From the NCBI GenBank assembly GCA_021904315.1, contig CM038919.1, positions 9,672,001-9,736,000 of the forward strand: DNA of 64,000 nucleotides, read 5' to 3'. Below the pieces are notes generated by a model. That model saw nothing but the letters and a program-made list of their open reading frames with translations. It did no database searches and was not told the DNA's origin. Every line of letters starts with the position of its first letter. Position 1 is the stretch's first letter. The translations under genes were made by a program, and so were the position numbers. Positions 38,161 through 51,187 of this stretch are shown here, piece after piece. Source of the stretch: Sphagnum magellanicum. Lineage: Eukaryota > Streptophyta > Sphagnopsida > Sphagnales > Sphagnaceae.

Positions 38161-39417
38161 GAAAAACGAACAAATAGATGGCCTAACAATCAACCATGGC
38201 TTGCCCTTTTGCTCGAACAAAAATGAATGTAAACTTTGAATGTTAAAAAAATGGAGTCATCCTTCAAAATAGACCTAAAGGATGTGTCATGGTGGATGTC
38301 CATCAAAGATGTATGTAAACCTAAGGTGTTAATAATTGCCAAACTTTCAAAAGAAGGATGCATCAGCAATGGTAACTAGCATTTTATGTTTTTATTTACA
38401 CTTACAATGGTGAGACCTCAATGTACTTTCCTCATAATTCACATTTGAATCATGAATGTTTCAAAAGAATTTTAAACATGTGTCATCCATTTGCTTTCAC
38501 TTTGAAATTTGTGCATTTTATGTTTTCCCTTTGTGCTCATTTAAAGTTCACTCTTGTTTTCCTTCATTCACTTTTTGTATGTAAAATCACGTATAAAATT
38601 AGTTTAGAAAAATTAGCTTTGAGAAAAAATCAATTGAGAATCTTCATAGATTTTATCTTAATGTCATGTTACCATTAACATTCCATCTTAAGTATAAAAA
38701 ATTTAGTGTCCCTCGTTTTTGGGCACTTCTTTATGCAAGAAATCCAAGGCCTATCATGTTAAAAAACACAAGATCTGAAGTAGGATTACCTAGTACCTTG
38801 CATTCTTCAACACAATTTAAAACTATGGCGTACCTTTTCTCATGGATGCCAAATTTCGATTATACATTGTTTCTAATTCCACCTTTATCTCAAAATGGAT
38901 ACCCATGAAATGATATCATTCCGTTACAAATTTTCAAGGAAAACATTTTTTAAAATGCAACTTGTTGAAATCAATTGTGAAGGCAAAAATTGGAATTGTC
39001 ATTTTGTCAAAATGGAGGCCACATGAAAATAAATGATATTATTCTTTTACAGATTTTCAGGGAATATTTTAAATTTTTAATTCCTTAAAAATTGCAAGGT
39101 GTTGAAATCAATGGTGAAGGGAAAATTTTGGAGATTTTTTCATTTTTTTCAAAAATGGAGGGCACGTGCCATTAAATGGTATGTTTACAAATTTTCAGGG
39201 ATTGCCCTAAAAAAATTTAAGTTTTCAAAATTTTGCAACATGTTCAAATCAACACAGTGAAGGAAATAAATTGGAATTGCCATTTTTGTCAAAAAGGAAG
39301 CAAATGAAATCATATGGTATGTAAACTGCATCACAAATTGACAAAAAAACTCAAATCATTAAAAAAATATGACCATTTTTTCTTTAAAGAAAATGTATCT
39401 TGCAACAAGGGAAATTT

Positions 39418-39455
<38 letters not shown>

Positions 39456-40490
39456 GTGCAGAATTTCGCCAAAAAAGGGCTGGTCTGATTCTTTTTGGTG
39501 GCGAAATGTTTTTTAAAAAAAAGGGGACTGCAACTTGTTTACATGATTTTTTTTGGAATTAATTACCCAAAAGCGCCAGTTTTCAAGGAAATTGTTTTTT
39601 TTTTAAATCGCCATATTTAGACCATACTAGGTTCTAGCATGTCATCAGTATATGGAGGGGTTTCAAAAAAATTCTACTTTTCGCTCTGATCTGTAGCCAA
39701 ATCTGGCTAAATCCTCTTGTACAGGATGGCCAGTTCATCTACCTCAGAAAATTGAAATAATAATAATAATAATTAAAAAACCCTCACTCCTAGCTCTGTT
39801 ACTGTGAAGGGAAAAACGAATTGGTAGGTACCTACTACCTACGGTACCTGCAGTTGTGTTTATGGGCGTTGATGGATGAAGAAGAAGAAGAAGAAGAAGA
39901 GGCGATGAAGGAAGTTTCCGCTCGCGAAGGCGACAATATTAGTTGATAATCTGACTCGAAACTGGCGCCGAGAAAGCTCACCTGGAACAGCAGCATCTCA
40001 TTATTGGACTTCATCCTCTGCCTCTTCTTCGTCTTCTTCTTCGTTTTGTCAGCAACTCTTGTTGCTCTTCTCGTGTTTCTCACTCTCCTTCTTTGCCATT
40101 TTTTCTTCGCCGTCTATTAGCTCCTTTCCGTGTCTCCTGCTTCGCTCCTCTCATGTTGCGGATCACGTATCGTGCCACCGGCGCGTGCCCGAAGAAGCCG
40201 CGCACAAATTTGGGTGTCATTCTGTGCACAATTGACTCCCATTTGATTAGATTTGGTCGGGAAGCAGAAGCAGGGTTGCCCTGGCACGATTTTGATGGCC
40301 GTGCTTCGTTTTAGTAGTCGGGGTTTGGAGCTTCCTGCGCTATAGCGGGGCCAAGAACCTACAAGCGAGAAGGACTTCTTGGCTTTCAAGACTAGAGGTT
40401 TGATCCGTTTGTGTCGTAGTCACATTTTAGGTCAAAGGGAAAAAGACAGAAACGCAAAGCTGGAGGGATAGAGATTGGAAAACGGAAGCA
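38161..40490. other. Spacer and 5' flank of the syntaxin gene
   Basis: AT-rich to about 39.8 kb, with a (CT)n run at 39425-39450 and three variants of a segment of about 100 bp near 38890, 39030 and 39170 containing AAATTTTCAGGGA and GTTGAAATCAA. From 39.84 kb the sequence becomes GC-richer, with (GAA)n at 39878-39900. It probably contains the promoter and leader of the gene starting at 40498. Confidence 0.5.
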
Positions 40491-40497
40491 GCGGGAT

Positions 40498-43250
40498 ATG
40501 GCATTTGCTGTTGGATCACTGCCGGCTTCGTCACGGAGGGATCGAACTTCAGAATTCCATGCAATTGCCGACCGTTTAAGGAAAGCACAGCCATCATATG
40601 GATCTGCTGCCAATGGATCAGTTACCACCAGCAATGGGCATAATCAAGAATCGTCAAAGTTGCTGGCACGTGAACCGTCCGAGTCTACTCATTCGGAATT
40701 CAACAGACGAGCCTCACGGATCGGTCTCAGCATACATCAAACTTCTCAAAAACTCTCGAAGCTCACAAAGTGTACGGTGTACTGCCCAGATATACTCTGC
40801 GAACAATATGTGCTTCTTTTTTTTGCCTTGTCTGCTTCTTGTTATATTCTCCTTAACCAGCATTGGTAGTTGGAGATGTGACCTGGTGATATTTCTTAAG
40901 GATCCACAATTAGCACTAAGATTCTTGTAGTATCTTGGACCATATGGTAGTGCAAACATAACTGAGTGTCTAATGTTTCAATGTGAGAGTCTTTCCATTG
41001 TTATTGAGTTGAGTGGTTGCTGTTGCTGCATACCGAATGTCTGGTTAAAGTTCCATTCATTCAAGGGGATCTTCACTGGTGGCAGAATAGTTAATCACCA
41101 TCACATTTTCCTCTGATGAGGAAATTAGGGTTTCTTCATGGAACATATCTGTAAGAAGTAAGTCTGTGCAGCATAACATTTACATGGATTGCCCGGTCTT
41201 GGTTCTTTTGACAAATACTGAGCTAGAGGACTGGTTCCATGTGCTGTATTTTCTTGACAATTCATGTATGCGAGGAGTCCTGGTATGCAAGTGGGTAGGC
41301 AGTAGGTACCTGCCTATTCATTTTTCCCTAGCAACTCCACTAACTGTGCAATATTTGTGGCTATGTTGCAGTGGCAAAGAGGACATCAATGTTTGATGAT
41401 CCAGCTGTAGAGATACAAGATCTTACTTCAGTCATCAAGCAGGATATAACTGCACTGACTGCAGCCATATCAGACTTACAGGTTCTTTGTGACTCACGGA
41501 ATGATGCGGCAAATCGAACCGAGCATAGTACTGAGCATTCAACTACTATTGTGGATGACCTGAAGAGCCGACTCATGAGCACAACCAAGGACTTTAAGGA
41601 TGTTCTGACAATGAGGACAGAGGTGAGCTTGCATCCAAAGAGGAGAACAAATTGATGACCAAACCTGTTAACTGCTGTTGTTCTTCACAGGTGCATCTTG
41701 TTCCTCATGCAGTGGTGCTTGCTCTATCACCTGCAGAACTTGAAAGTTCATCAGAATAGACAGCAGATTTTCTCAGCAACAGCCTCTAAAGATCAGTCAA
41801 ATCCATTTGCCCGACAGCGGCCACTTGCAACTGCCAGCAGTACCAGTACAAGTACTGCTTTAAGTGCCTCTCCTGCTCCATGGGCAAATGGAGCAACCTC
41901 TAACTCTCAGCTTTTCAGCTCAAGGTACATTCATGCAAATCCCTGGATTCTTGAGTGTTTGGAACTTGATTGGTAGAGACTGACTGAGTGCAGCTGATAT
42001 TTCTTACATCCATGATGCAAACAACACAGGCAAATTAGTTTACAGTTCTCTAGAAACTCTTGGCATCAGAATGTTTTCAAGGTGGACCGTATCAGAGGTC
42101 TTCAGAAGGGCAGACTTCTGGTAAACTTTTAAATTGGTTCATCCAATGCTTTCCAGCTGTACAATACCTTCATCTCTACTTTTGAGTTTGAGGGCACCAG
42201 AATGGATTGATAGACAGTTTCTTGGATTTCTCTCAGAGATGCAATTTGATATGACTTTTTTACCTGAGTTCTGAACTTCAGGATTCTCCAAACTTATCTC
42301 AGAATTCAATGGATTTTCTGAAAAGAGAAAAACAGCTTATGGGGGTTTTCAATCAGCTCTTCATTCTTTCAATGTGCCCCTCATTGGGAAGCCATGTTGT
42401 ACATATTGTTTTACAGGCGGCGATCAACACTTGATGTTTCTGAACCAAGAGCAGCACAAGGGCAAGGGCAGATGCAGCAACAAATGGTACCTGTACAGGA
42501 TAGCTACATGCAGAACAGAGCTGAGGCACTTCAAAATGTGGAGTCTACAGTTGTGGAGCTCAGCAACATCTTCTCGCAATTGGCCACCATGGTAGCCCAG
42601 CAAGGTGAAATGGCAATCAGGTCTGACAATCTAAAATTCAAGGCCTGTCACTTCTTTTTTCCAGGGATCCAGGCCAGTGCATTGATCAACCCATCTACTG
42701 TCAAATGGGATCTTAATTTTCTTTTCCATCATCACTATTTAAGGATACATTGGTCTTAGAATTCTACACCAGTAGCTATGGCTGGAAGCATTTTGTCTGC
42801 TGTGCTGTGTTCACTTTTGGCTTTAAATTTTCAAGGGTGAGAGATAGCTTTGGATTCTGGAATTGGGTAGGTATCCACTATTTAAGGCTTGGAAGTACAG
42901 ACTTTGAAACATTCGCTGCAGGTGTGAAAATTCCAGAGAAAATGTGTGCTTAGAGTCATGCAAACATGTGGGGCAAAAGTGTAGTGTTTGCACTCTGTGG
43001 AGTCACTGCTTCTCAAGAATACCTGGTGCTAGAAACTTGCCAGGATTCTGAGGATCCTGGATTTTGCCGGCCTGTCTGGATGGTGTGCAGAATTGATGAA
43101 AACATGGATGACACATTGGCAAATGTGGAAGGGGCACAGGGACAACTTCTTAAGTATCTGAACAGCATCTCTTCCAATCGCTGGCTCATCATCAAGATAT
43201 TTTTTGTGTTAGTCACATTTCTACTTGTATTTGTTCTTTTCGTAGCTTAG
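40498..43250 (+). CDS. SYP3: Syntaxin of the SYP3 (Sed5/syntaxin-5) group, Qa-SNARE
   Basis: Golgi t-SNARE for ER-Golgi and intra-Golgi vesicle fusion. Exons: 40498-40771, 41372-41622, 41737-41924, 42417-42620, 43091-43250; all junctions GT..AG and in phase, 358 aa (family about 335-350). The N-terminus has RDRTSEFHAIADRLRKAQ, the Sed5-type peptide region that binds Sec1/Munc18 partners. EFNRRASRIGLSIHQTSQKL and VEIQDLTSVIKQDITAL form the Habc region. The SNARE motif lies at about 262-325 with the zero-layer Gln at 300 (AQQGEMAIRIDENMDD). It ends in LLKYLNSISSNRWLIIKIF and a C-terminal anchor with almost no lumenal tail, as expected. The first ATG with a full Sed5 N-terminus is used. SYP31 versus SYP32 cannot be decided here. 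Confidence 0.95.
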
Positions 43251-43939
43251 TAACTGACTGACTTCATTACTACTAACATCTGCTTTTGAAAGAATTCTAG
43301 CTGAGCCATATCTTTTAGTGCAGCTGAGAAAACCAGCCCCACCCCCCACCATTCATTTGTTAGGACAGTTCCTTGGGAGTCTCAGAAGAGAAATTCCTGT
43401 TCTGTAACAGTGCACTTCAGTACATTAAGCTGTGACTAAGTTCCATTTCTGCATCTAGAGAATGTGGGGTTGCATGTAGCAGAAGGCTGATGTGAAATGT
43501 GTTGCTCAGGTGTGTTCTAACTGGATTTGACTGAGCCTGAAACTTTCTGCGGCAAGGTTCAAAAGAAGAGTCCTGGGGTTTGATGGCTATCCCTTGTATG
43601 TATTCTTTGTATAACAACTCGATTTGAACTCTACAACCAATCCTAGGGGTTGTAGGGGCTTGATGTTACACGGCATTTTTGATTGCTAACATTTGACTAA
43701 ATTGATCTTTTTGATTATTTGGTCAATAGAACGTTAGGTCAAATTAGACATGAAAAAGACATCTATGGTGAAAATGGACGATGATTGGATCAAATGAGAT
43801 AATTCTACTATTTGAACAAACAATCAAAATAATCACTATAGTCAATGTCACTAATCAAAAGTGACACTTGTCACACTCAAATGATAATTTAGTATGACAT
43901 GATTTTAATGGGATTGTTGTAGCACCCAATCACTAGATG

Positions 43940-44370
43940 GCAAGGGTAGCTATCTAGCTAGGGTGCACTAGGTAGACAAGCTGACTAAATAGTCTTGATA
44001 AGTAGGTTAACAGTTAGTCTAGGTAGGGAAGGTAGTTAATATACTTTACCAACTCAGTAAGATGGTAGCTAATTAGTTGTATTATGCTAAGTAGATAGGG
44101 TAGTTAGCTATTCTATGTTGGCTACATAGTGTAACTAGCTAGTTTAAATAGGTTAGGTAGCTAACAGGATAGTTAGTTTAGGTAGGTAGGCAAGCTAGTT
44201 AACCTATGTAAATAGGGTAGTTAGTTTAGTTATGGTAGGTAGGATGGTAACTAGCTAGCTACTCTATGTTAATTAGGGATTGTATTAGTTCATTAATCTA
44301 GTCTAGGTAAGTACGATAACTACTTAATTAGGTTAAACTAGATATGAAGGTTTTTACTTGCCTACCTATT
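43940..44370. repeat. Cryptically simple TAGG/TAGT-rich region
   Basis: Built almost wholly of short words such as GGTAGGTAG, TAGTTAG, CTAGCTAG and AGGTTA without a fixed period. Related stretches occur at about 11100-11280 and 44570-44690. Probably slippage-derived low-complexity DNA. Confidence 0.55.
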
Positions 44371-47300
44371 ATGTTTTTTTTAACCTACTTATTTAAGTAG
44401 TGTAAAAATATGCATGGAATAAAAATGTTCATAATAATATGATGACAAAATATGTTACTATATGGAGATGAGGTGCACTAGATAGAGATTTGATATTTCA
44501 ATGTGAAGATGGGTTCAACTCCTTATAATTGCAAACTATTTATACACCCAAGGGCCTATGTAGGCTATGCTCGTTATAATAAGTTAGCTCTAGGTTAAAC
44601 ATGCTAGGTTGAATTAGATTTTTTTAACTACTTATCGACCTCTACCCATCTACTACCTATATACCTAGGACCTACTTGCTTATGACAAAAACCTATTATG
44701 GGAAAAAATAAATAACATTTTTTCATTATTACAAGAAAAATTATTTTAAAATTGTAAATTGTGTTCTCCTAAAAATTATTAGCAAAGTTGTTAAATTGGA
44801 CTCTCAACCTTTTGACTAGGTCCATCACTTGACGAATAAAAAATACCATTAATGAAGTGGGCCAATTCCCAATCTACTTGTTCTAAATGGCATTTTGGTC
44901 AAAATGTTCAATATTTCTTGGCAATTTTTGACCAATTTTTGTAATAACAAACAATTATTTGTTGTAGTAATTAATTATTTTGACAATTTAATGGCTTTAG
45001 TGATTGTGACTTTGTGGCTTTATTATTTTGGTAAATTAATGGTTCTATGATTATGGTTTTGGTAACTCCATGACTAATTATTTAATTGATTACACAGTGT
45101 TTTGTTAACTAGGATAAAAGCATAAAATATTTTTTTAATAGTTAATAGGTGATGCTAATGATGGTGTAATGAATGGCTATTGAAAAACATCATAGAAAAA
45201 ATATGCCTCTATAATTAGTCCCTTCACATTGATAGGTAATCCATATGTTCATTTCATGTGTACAAATGGATGAATCTCATAGTCTTAAATGAATCTATGA
45301 AAAAAATCACAATTGAGGATGTAGGGTTTGTAAGAAAGATGCCAATCAAGAAGAAAACAAATACATCACCTAAGTAAAAATTTCACATGCAAATGCTTGA
45401 ATCATTACATTTGAACACCATGGAAGCAACTTGCAATCACCATTTTGTTGTTTATAACCATGATAAGTTGGCCTAATGCAATGTGGAAAATAATCTACAC
45501 CACTTATATTAATCACAATATAACAAGCCATTCAAGATTGTAACCATTATTTAATTTTCACAAGTGATACAAATACTTAAGTTAATGTTGAAAAGTTTTG
45601 AATGAACTTGTAACACAATATTTTTTAATGTAACATGAGAACATTTAGAAAAGTTGGAAATGGATATAATGAATGTAGAATATCCAAAAAGGCTTTTAAA
45701 ATAATGTAACCAATGTTTTTCATTATTTACAAGTTTTGAAATGATTTGAAAACAACATGTCTATGGGAAAACTTTTAAATATACCTTTACATGAAAGTAT
45801 ACTACAACATATTTTTGGTTCATATAATTATTAATTTAAAAATTGTCTTGTAAACCATGATTTTAAGAATATTTTACATAAACAAACTCTAATCCTTAGC
45901 GTGAATGGTTATTTATATCTAGCTCACACCCTTGAAAAAAAAAAGTTAAAACATGACATGAATATTAAGAAAATGAAGAAGGTAAACATTAACAATCTCA
46001 AGGAAGTTAGGATTTAGATGTCATAATTGATGTAAAATTAAGGGAGAAAGTGAAACATTTTTACACATTTAACTAGAAGTTTCCATTTTAACCATGTCAA
46101 GTGGGTCCACCAAATGTTGTTTGATGACTTTAAATGTGAAATCCATGCATCTTTTGTGTGGACCAAAGACAATGCCAACTCCATAGAACCAACCAAAGTA
46201 AAGTTGGTTAAAGCTTTGAACAATGTTAGAATTGTTCAGTTGTACTCAACACATCACAAACATCAACATTGGGATCCATTGATTGACAAACACATTCTTG
46301 CATCTTTTTTGCATTGAAAAACCCAAGAGAATTAATTTTAACTAATGGAAACAAAAAAACCATGTGGCTTTTAAATCCATATTTTGACCTTTTATTATTA
46401 ACATATGTTAAATTTCATTTACTAGAGATGTAAGGAAGATTATGAATCTTATTGTTAGCTCAAAAAAATAATTTGAAGCTTATTTGGAAAGTTATAAAAA
46501 ATTTCCTTCCATTGTTTTGTTTCCTTTTTGCCAAATCGTATTTGATTATATAGTTTGACCTAACTTAAGTTGAAAGCTCATGAAAGTTTGTTGTAATCAA
46601 CTTTATTGCAATATTTTATGATTAATCCAATTGTGATAAAATATTGAAGTTTTGTTTTCATAATGATAAATTATTTTTATTACATGTGTCATAAAATGTG
46701 AGTGAAATAAAATAAAATGGACCTAAATCAAGAAATTAGATCAAAACATGGCATCCACATGGACTAGGACATTTTACAATTGTGTCCTTAACCTAATCAT
46801 GTAGTCATGAATGTGTCTTCTATGATTGTTAGCAAATTTTAGTTGTGAATATTATTACATTCTAGGACCAACCATTATAATCATATAAATTATTATTACA
46901 TTATTAGGGTTAGCCATAATGGTCATATGTCCTATTACTCGTTTGTTGAGGTCAACTACTATAATGGTATGTAATTACTAATATTACATAAGATGTATTA
47001 ATTGGATGAAAAACCATGATGTCTTTACATTACATATCATGTATTAAAATGGTAATTAATTTCATCACGATATTATTTCATTATTTATTTCATCTTTATT
47101 TTTTAAACAAGTGTTGTCATTTTTCCACGAAAAGAAATAATAAGAAAACTTGTGCAATTTGTTTTTGTGTTTTTACATATGATAATTAAATTCCACTAAT
47201 TTTTCTAATTAAATGGAAAGAAATTACCAAATGTTTGATACCACAAGGGTGGAAATTAACAAATCTGGTAAGTCATAACTATCGGTCTAGGGGAAAAAAA

Positions 47301-50079
47301 AAAGATGAATGTGACTTTCATTTGAAACTAAACAAGAATCTGATCTAGGGATCAGACCTTGGACTTCATGCAAGACTTGGAAGTGAAACCATCAAGATAC
47401 AAACCCAAACATGAGAAGGTTATTTCCTCTTTTTAGATAAAAAATTTTGGTCCTCCAACTAGACCTTTCAAGAAAACCCATTGCAAGATTTACAACAACA
47501 AGAAAGATGAATAGTCTTTCATTGTAACCCTTCAACATAACACAAGAAAAAAACTTAATGAAAACATAGGAACAGTAATTCTTGTAGGTTTTTTGTGACA
47601 ATTGTTTTCCAATTATGAAGAGTTTTGAAAGCTCATAAGGTGTCAAATTCATCAACATCGTTCTTGGAGCAATTGTTTCTATTGCAATGATTTTTTCCAA
47701 ATCAAAGGGTTTTTGAAAGCTTGAAAAGAGTCATAATCATCAATATCTTCTTTCCACAATTTTTCTCCAAATTTGAGGAGGTCCAAATGAATAGAACAAT
47801 ATGATGAATGTATTGGGTAACTTATGTTTAAATGGTGTATCTTACAAGCTGGTGCATTATGTTATTCACTACATACCATGGTGTTTTGAAATTACATCAC
47901 AAGTAAACTCTTGAGGTTATTATAGCACATTGTACACCTATTTAATTACATGTATCTAAAAACATTCATAGTTTGATTTGCCAAACGATCTTCAAAGAGG
48001 TATGGAATATGATATAACATTTTTCATTTAATTATGAGTGATGAAGTACAAGAGCAAACACGATTCAATTAATGTGAGGACACACATTTTTTTCTTTTAA
48101 CGTGATTTGAGTAAAATGTAATCCATGAAATATTTATACATACCACCATTGTGTTGATGTAATCTCAATATGTACAATTAGAAAAATGATATGATTTTTT
48201 GTGTATTTATTTGAGCTACAAGAGGGGTAGAGGTGTATGTTTTTTAGATATCTAGAATTTAGTGAATAAGGTAAAAGGATATCTAAAACCTAACCAATCT
48301 TTCATGAAGTTTGGAATTTGATGTAATCTTCTTCAATTCATCACAAATGATAAGTACAAGAACCAACACCAAACATTTTGCTACTAGGGGACATAAATCA
48401 AATGCATAAACACATTTTGTTGGTTCTAATTTGAATAAATCCAACTTAAGAAGTAGTTGCCCATACTACCATTTTGTTTCTTGTGTTGATGTAGTATCAA
48501 TATATATGATTAGAAAATGACGTGAAATTTTGTGTGTTGACTTGAGTTATAGGTTTAGTAACATATGTTTATCAAAAATATTAAAATTTTGTGATCAAGT
48601 TTATAGGAGGACAAACTTTCAATGTAAGAACCCAACTTCTAAGGATATAACTTTGTTTGAAATGGGTTTTATGTCATATAACAAATTGACTTAATTTTCA
48701 TGTTGGACTGATTGTGATTGAATCATGCACATAGATGGGTATTAAGAAAATTGCCAAATTGTCCAATGGAAAAGACAACCATTAGCCACAATATCCAAGT
48801 AGAAGAAAAAAAACCTACTTAGCATGGGTGATGTGCATGTATCACCCAAGAAATAACCTTGATATTATTCAAGTTCGTTGATCTTTTGAATTATTAATGA
48901 TGTCTTCATCACCCAAATATGGTCATCAATTTTGGTTAAAGAGGAATGTGAGGTTCTAGATTTTATCTGTTATTATTGTCTTGTGTTTAAAGCCTAGAAG
49001 ATTCAAGCTAACGTTAATGTGGGATGATTTGCATATTAGGTAACAAAACATGATGTGGCAACTAGTTGATTGTTTGTTATAAATGATGATTTAGATCTAA
49101 CCATTTTGACATTTAACATTTGGTGTACATCAATTATAGCATTGAAAATTGATGTAGATGGACACAATGCTACACATTGCTTCACATGATGTTGATTGAG
49201 CAAATTTGATAAGTATGAAACATGTAAGACCACCTCTTTCAACAATAAACAAGTAGAGAAAATAAATTAAATACATTAAAATTTGAAATTTGATTTTCAT
49301 ATTTATGGGCAACTCTTGACAATAAATCCATTGAAATTAGTGAAGGCACTAGATGTTGCATTGATTTGAAGGAAATTAACAAATTAAGTTAGCTATCTAT
49401 CGAAGATCTATGTGCATTTTGAAATTAAAATAATTTTAATTATGGGCATTCATGTAACGAGTCAATTGACATTTTCAAATTTGTAGTAACCTCATCGACC
49501 CAATAATTAGACAAAAGGTTACAACATCAATCATCCTTGGGTTGAGTAGTGGCAAGGTCGATGGCAAGGTGGTTTCGATGGACCATGTGGATGTGAAAGT
49601 GCTAGAGGTGTTTATGCCCAACATTGTGATTCCATTTTGTATGCTAACAACTATACCATGTCAATTCATTATCATAGGTCCTCAATAGGGGCTATCATCT
49701 TTGGTCATCAAAGTTTTTTAAGCTTGTTAAATTTTTAAGGTGATATGCACAATCATGAATGTTCAATTTAGTTGGGTTGAACACCAAGAAATTTCACATT
49801 GATGAATAATGGGCAACATTCATGCATGACAAACTATGTATTCAAGTGTTGGACTTCAAGACATTATGCATCAGTACACATTCTCAAGTTGGTTTAATGT
49901 ATGCAAATTTTGTTTAAGGATTGAACTTGAAATTTGTTTGTTTTTCTAGTTTATGCTTTTTACAATTCAAATCAAATTCCAAAGTTTTTTATATGGTACT
50001 ATTTAGTTGGTCCCAATATTGAGTCTTAATGTGAAATTCATGTTGAATTTCTTTTTCCTAAGCTAGCAAAAACCTAAGT

Positions 50080-50160
50080 CCTAAACCCTAAACCCCTAAA
50101 TCTTATAGACTACAATATTATAAATCATGAACCCAAAAACCAAAACCCTAAATCCTAATG
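50080..50160. promoter_or_regulatory. Telo-box-like CCCTAAA cluster
   Basis: CTAAACCCTAAACCCCTAAA is followed by AAAACCCTAAATCC; more isolated AACCCTAAA words follow up to about 50990. AAACCCTAA (telo-box) is known in promoters of plant translation genes. Here the cluster is about 1 kb upstream of the BTF3 start, so it could equally be degenerate interstitial telomeric sequence. Confidence 0.3.
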
Positions 50161-51187
50161 ATTGAATATCCTAAATCAAAGAACAAACATTTGACATGTG
50201 GTAACCCATAAACCATTCAATAACATGTGTAACATGATAATTGATCTCCATATATTTCCCAAATTCTATTTTGACCAATTACAATGCGACACATGGTACA
50301 ATTAGTCATATCCATGATTACACCAATAACATTGTCATGAATATTGAAGGTTAGTACAATAAATGAGTAACTATTGATTGTTGATTGCAAATTGACACCT
50401 ATCAATACCCAATAACAATTGCATATTACCATGCGGTGCAATTTAAGAAGTCTAATTTCAACATTTTATTTCTTGACAATTTGACACAAAACATATGAAT
50501 GTCATTTGCCAATGGAGGATCCTTTACTAGACTTCATGCATATGCCAAAAAGAATCCAAAATGTGATTTTCATGCTTAAAATCTTATACTTACCATAAGA
50601 CTACCCTAAAACCTTTGAATATAAGCTTACACACTTAAATGTGAACCCTACATCCGAACTCAAAAAAATAAAAATCAACCAATAACTAATAACCTTTTAT
50701 GACCAAAAATAACTATTTTAAAAATAAAATTTATAATGCAAACCCTAAATTTGAAAACTTTAAACCCCAAAACCTTGGCTTAAAATGTAAACTTAAAAAA
50801 CCCAAACCTAATAACTAAAACATATCCCTTAAATTCGAACCCTAAAAATAACAACTAGAAACTAACCCTTCAAAAATCAACTGAGAAATAAGCACTCAAG
50901 CACAAACCTGAAAAAAATAAAAAATAAAAAATAACCCTTGAAACCTAAACTCTTTATTAAAAAATTTAAAAAGTAACCCTAAAACTCAAACCATACAACA
51001 ACAAAACACACACACACACACAAGTTAGAACTTAGTGTGTAGTTATGGGTAGAATAGCGGGTGACCCGGGCAGAATGGAGCGGGTGAGAGCAGCCCTAAA
51101 CAGGGACGTTCTCCCTCGTAGCCTTGCTCTCCTTTCGTGAGCGTATCCGTGCGAGAACGTGTTTTGTGCAACGCCATCGCCGCCACC

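Larger units (their letters stand above)
43251..51000. other. Spacer downstream of the syntaxin gene, no gene recognised
   Basis: The first 400 bp is plausible 3' UTR. The remainder is AT-rich with scattered short frames that match nothing I recognise. No RNA gene or terminal repeat seen. Confidence 0.55.

Noticed and set aside
39982-40083. Possible divergent minus-strand first exon (MRNTRRATRVADKTKKK..) ending at a good CAG/GTGAGC donor
   Set aside because: No downstream exon or family match was found in the AT-rich DNA to the left; the frame is mostly low-complexity Lys codons.
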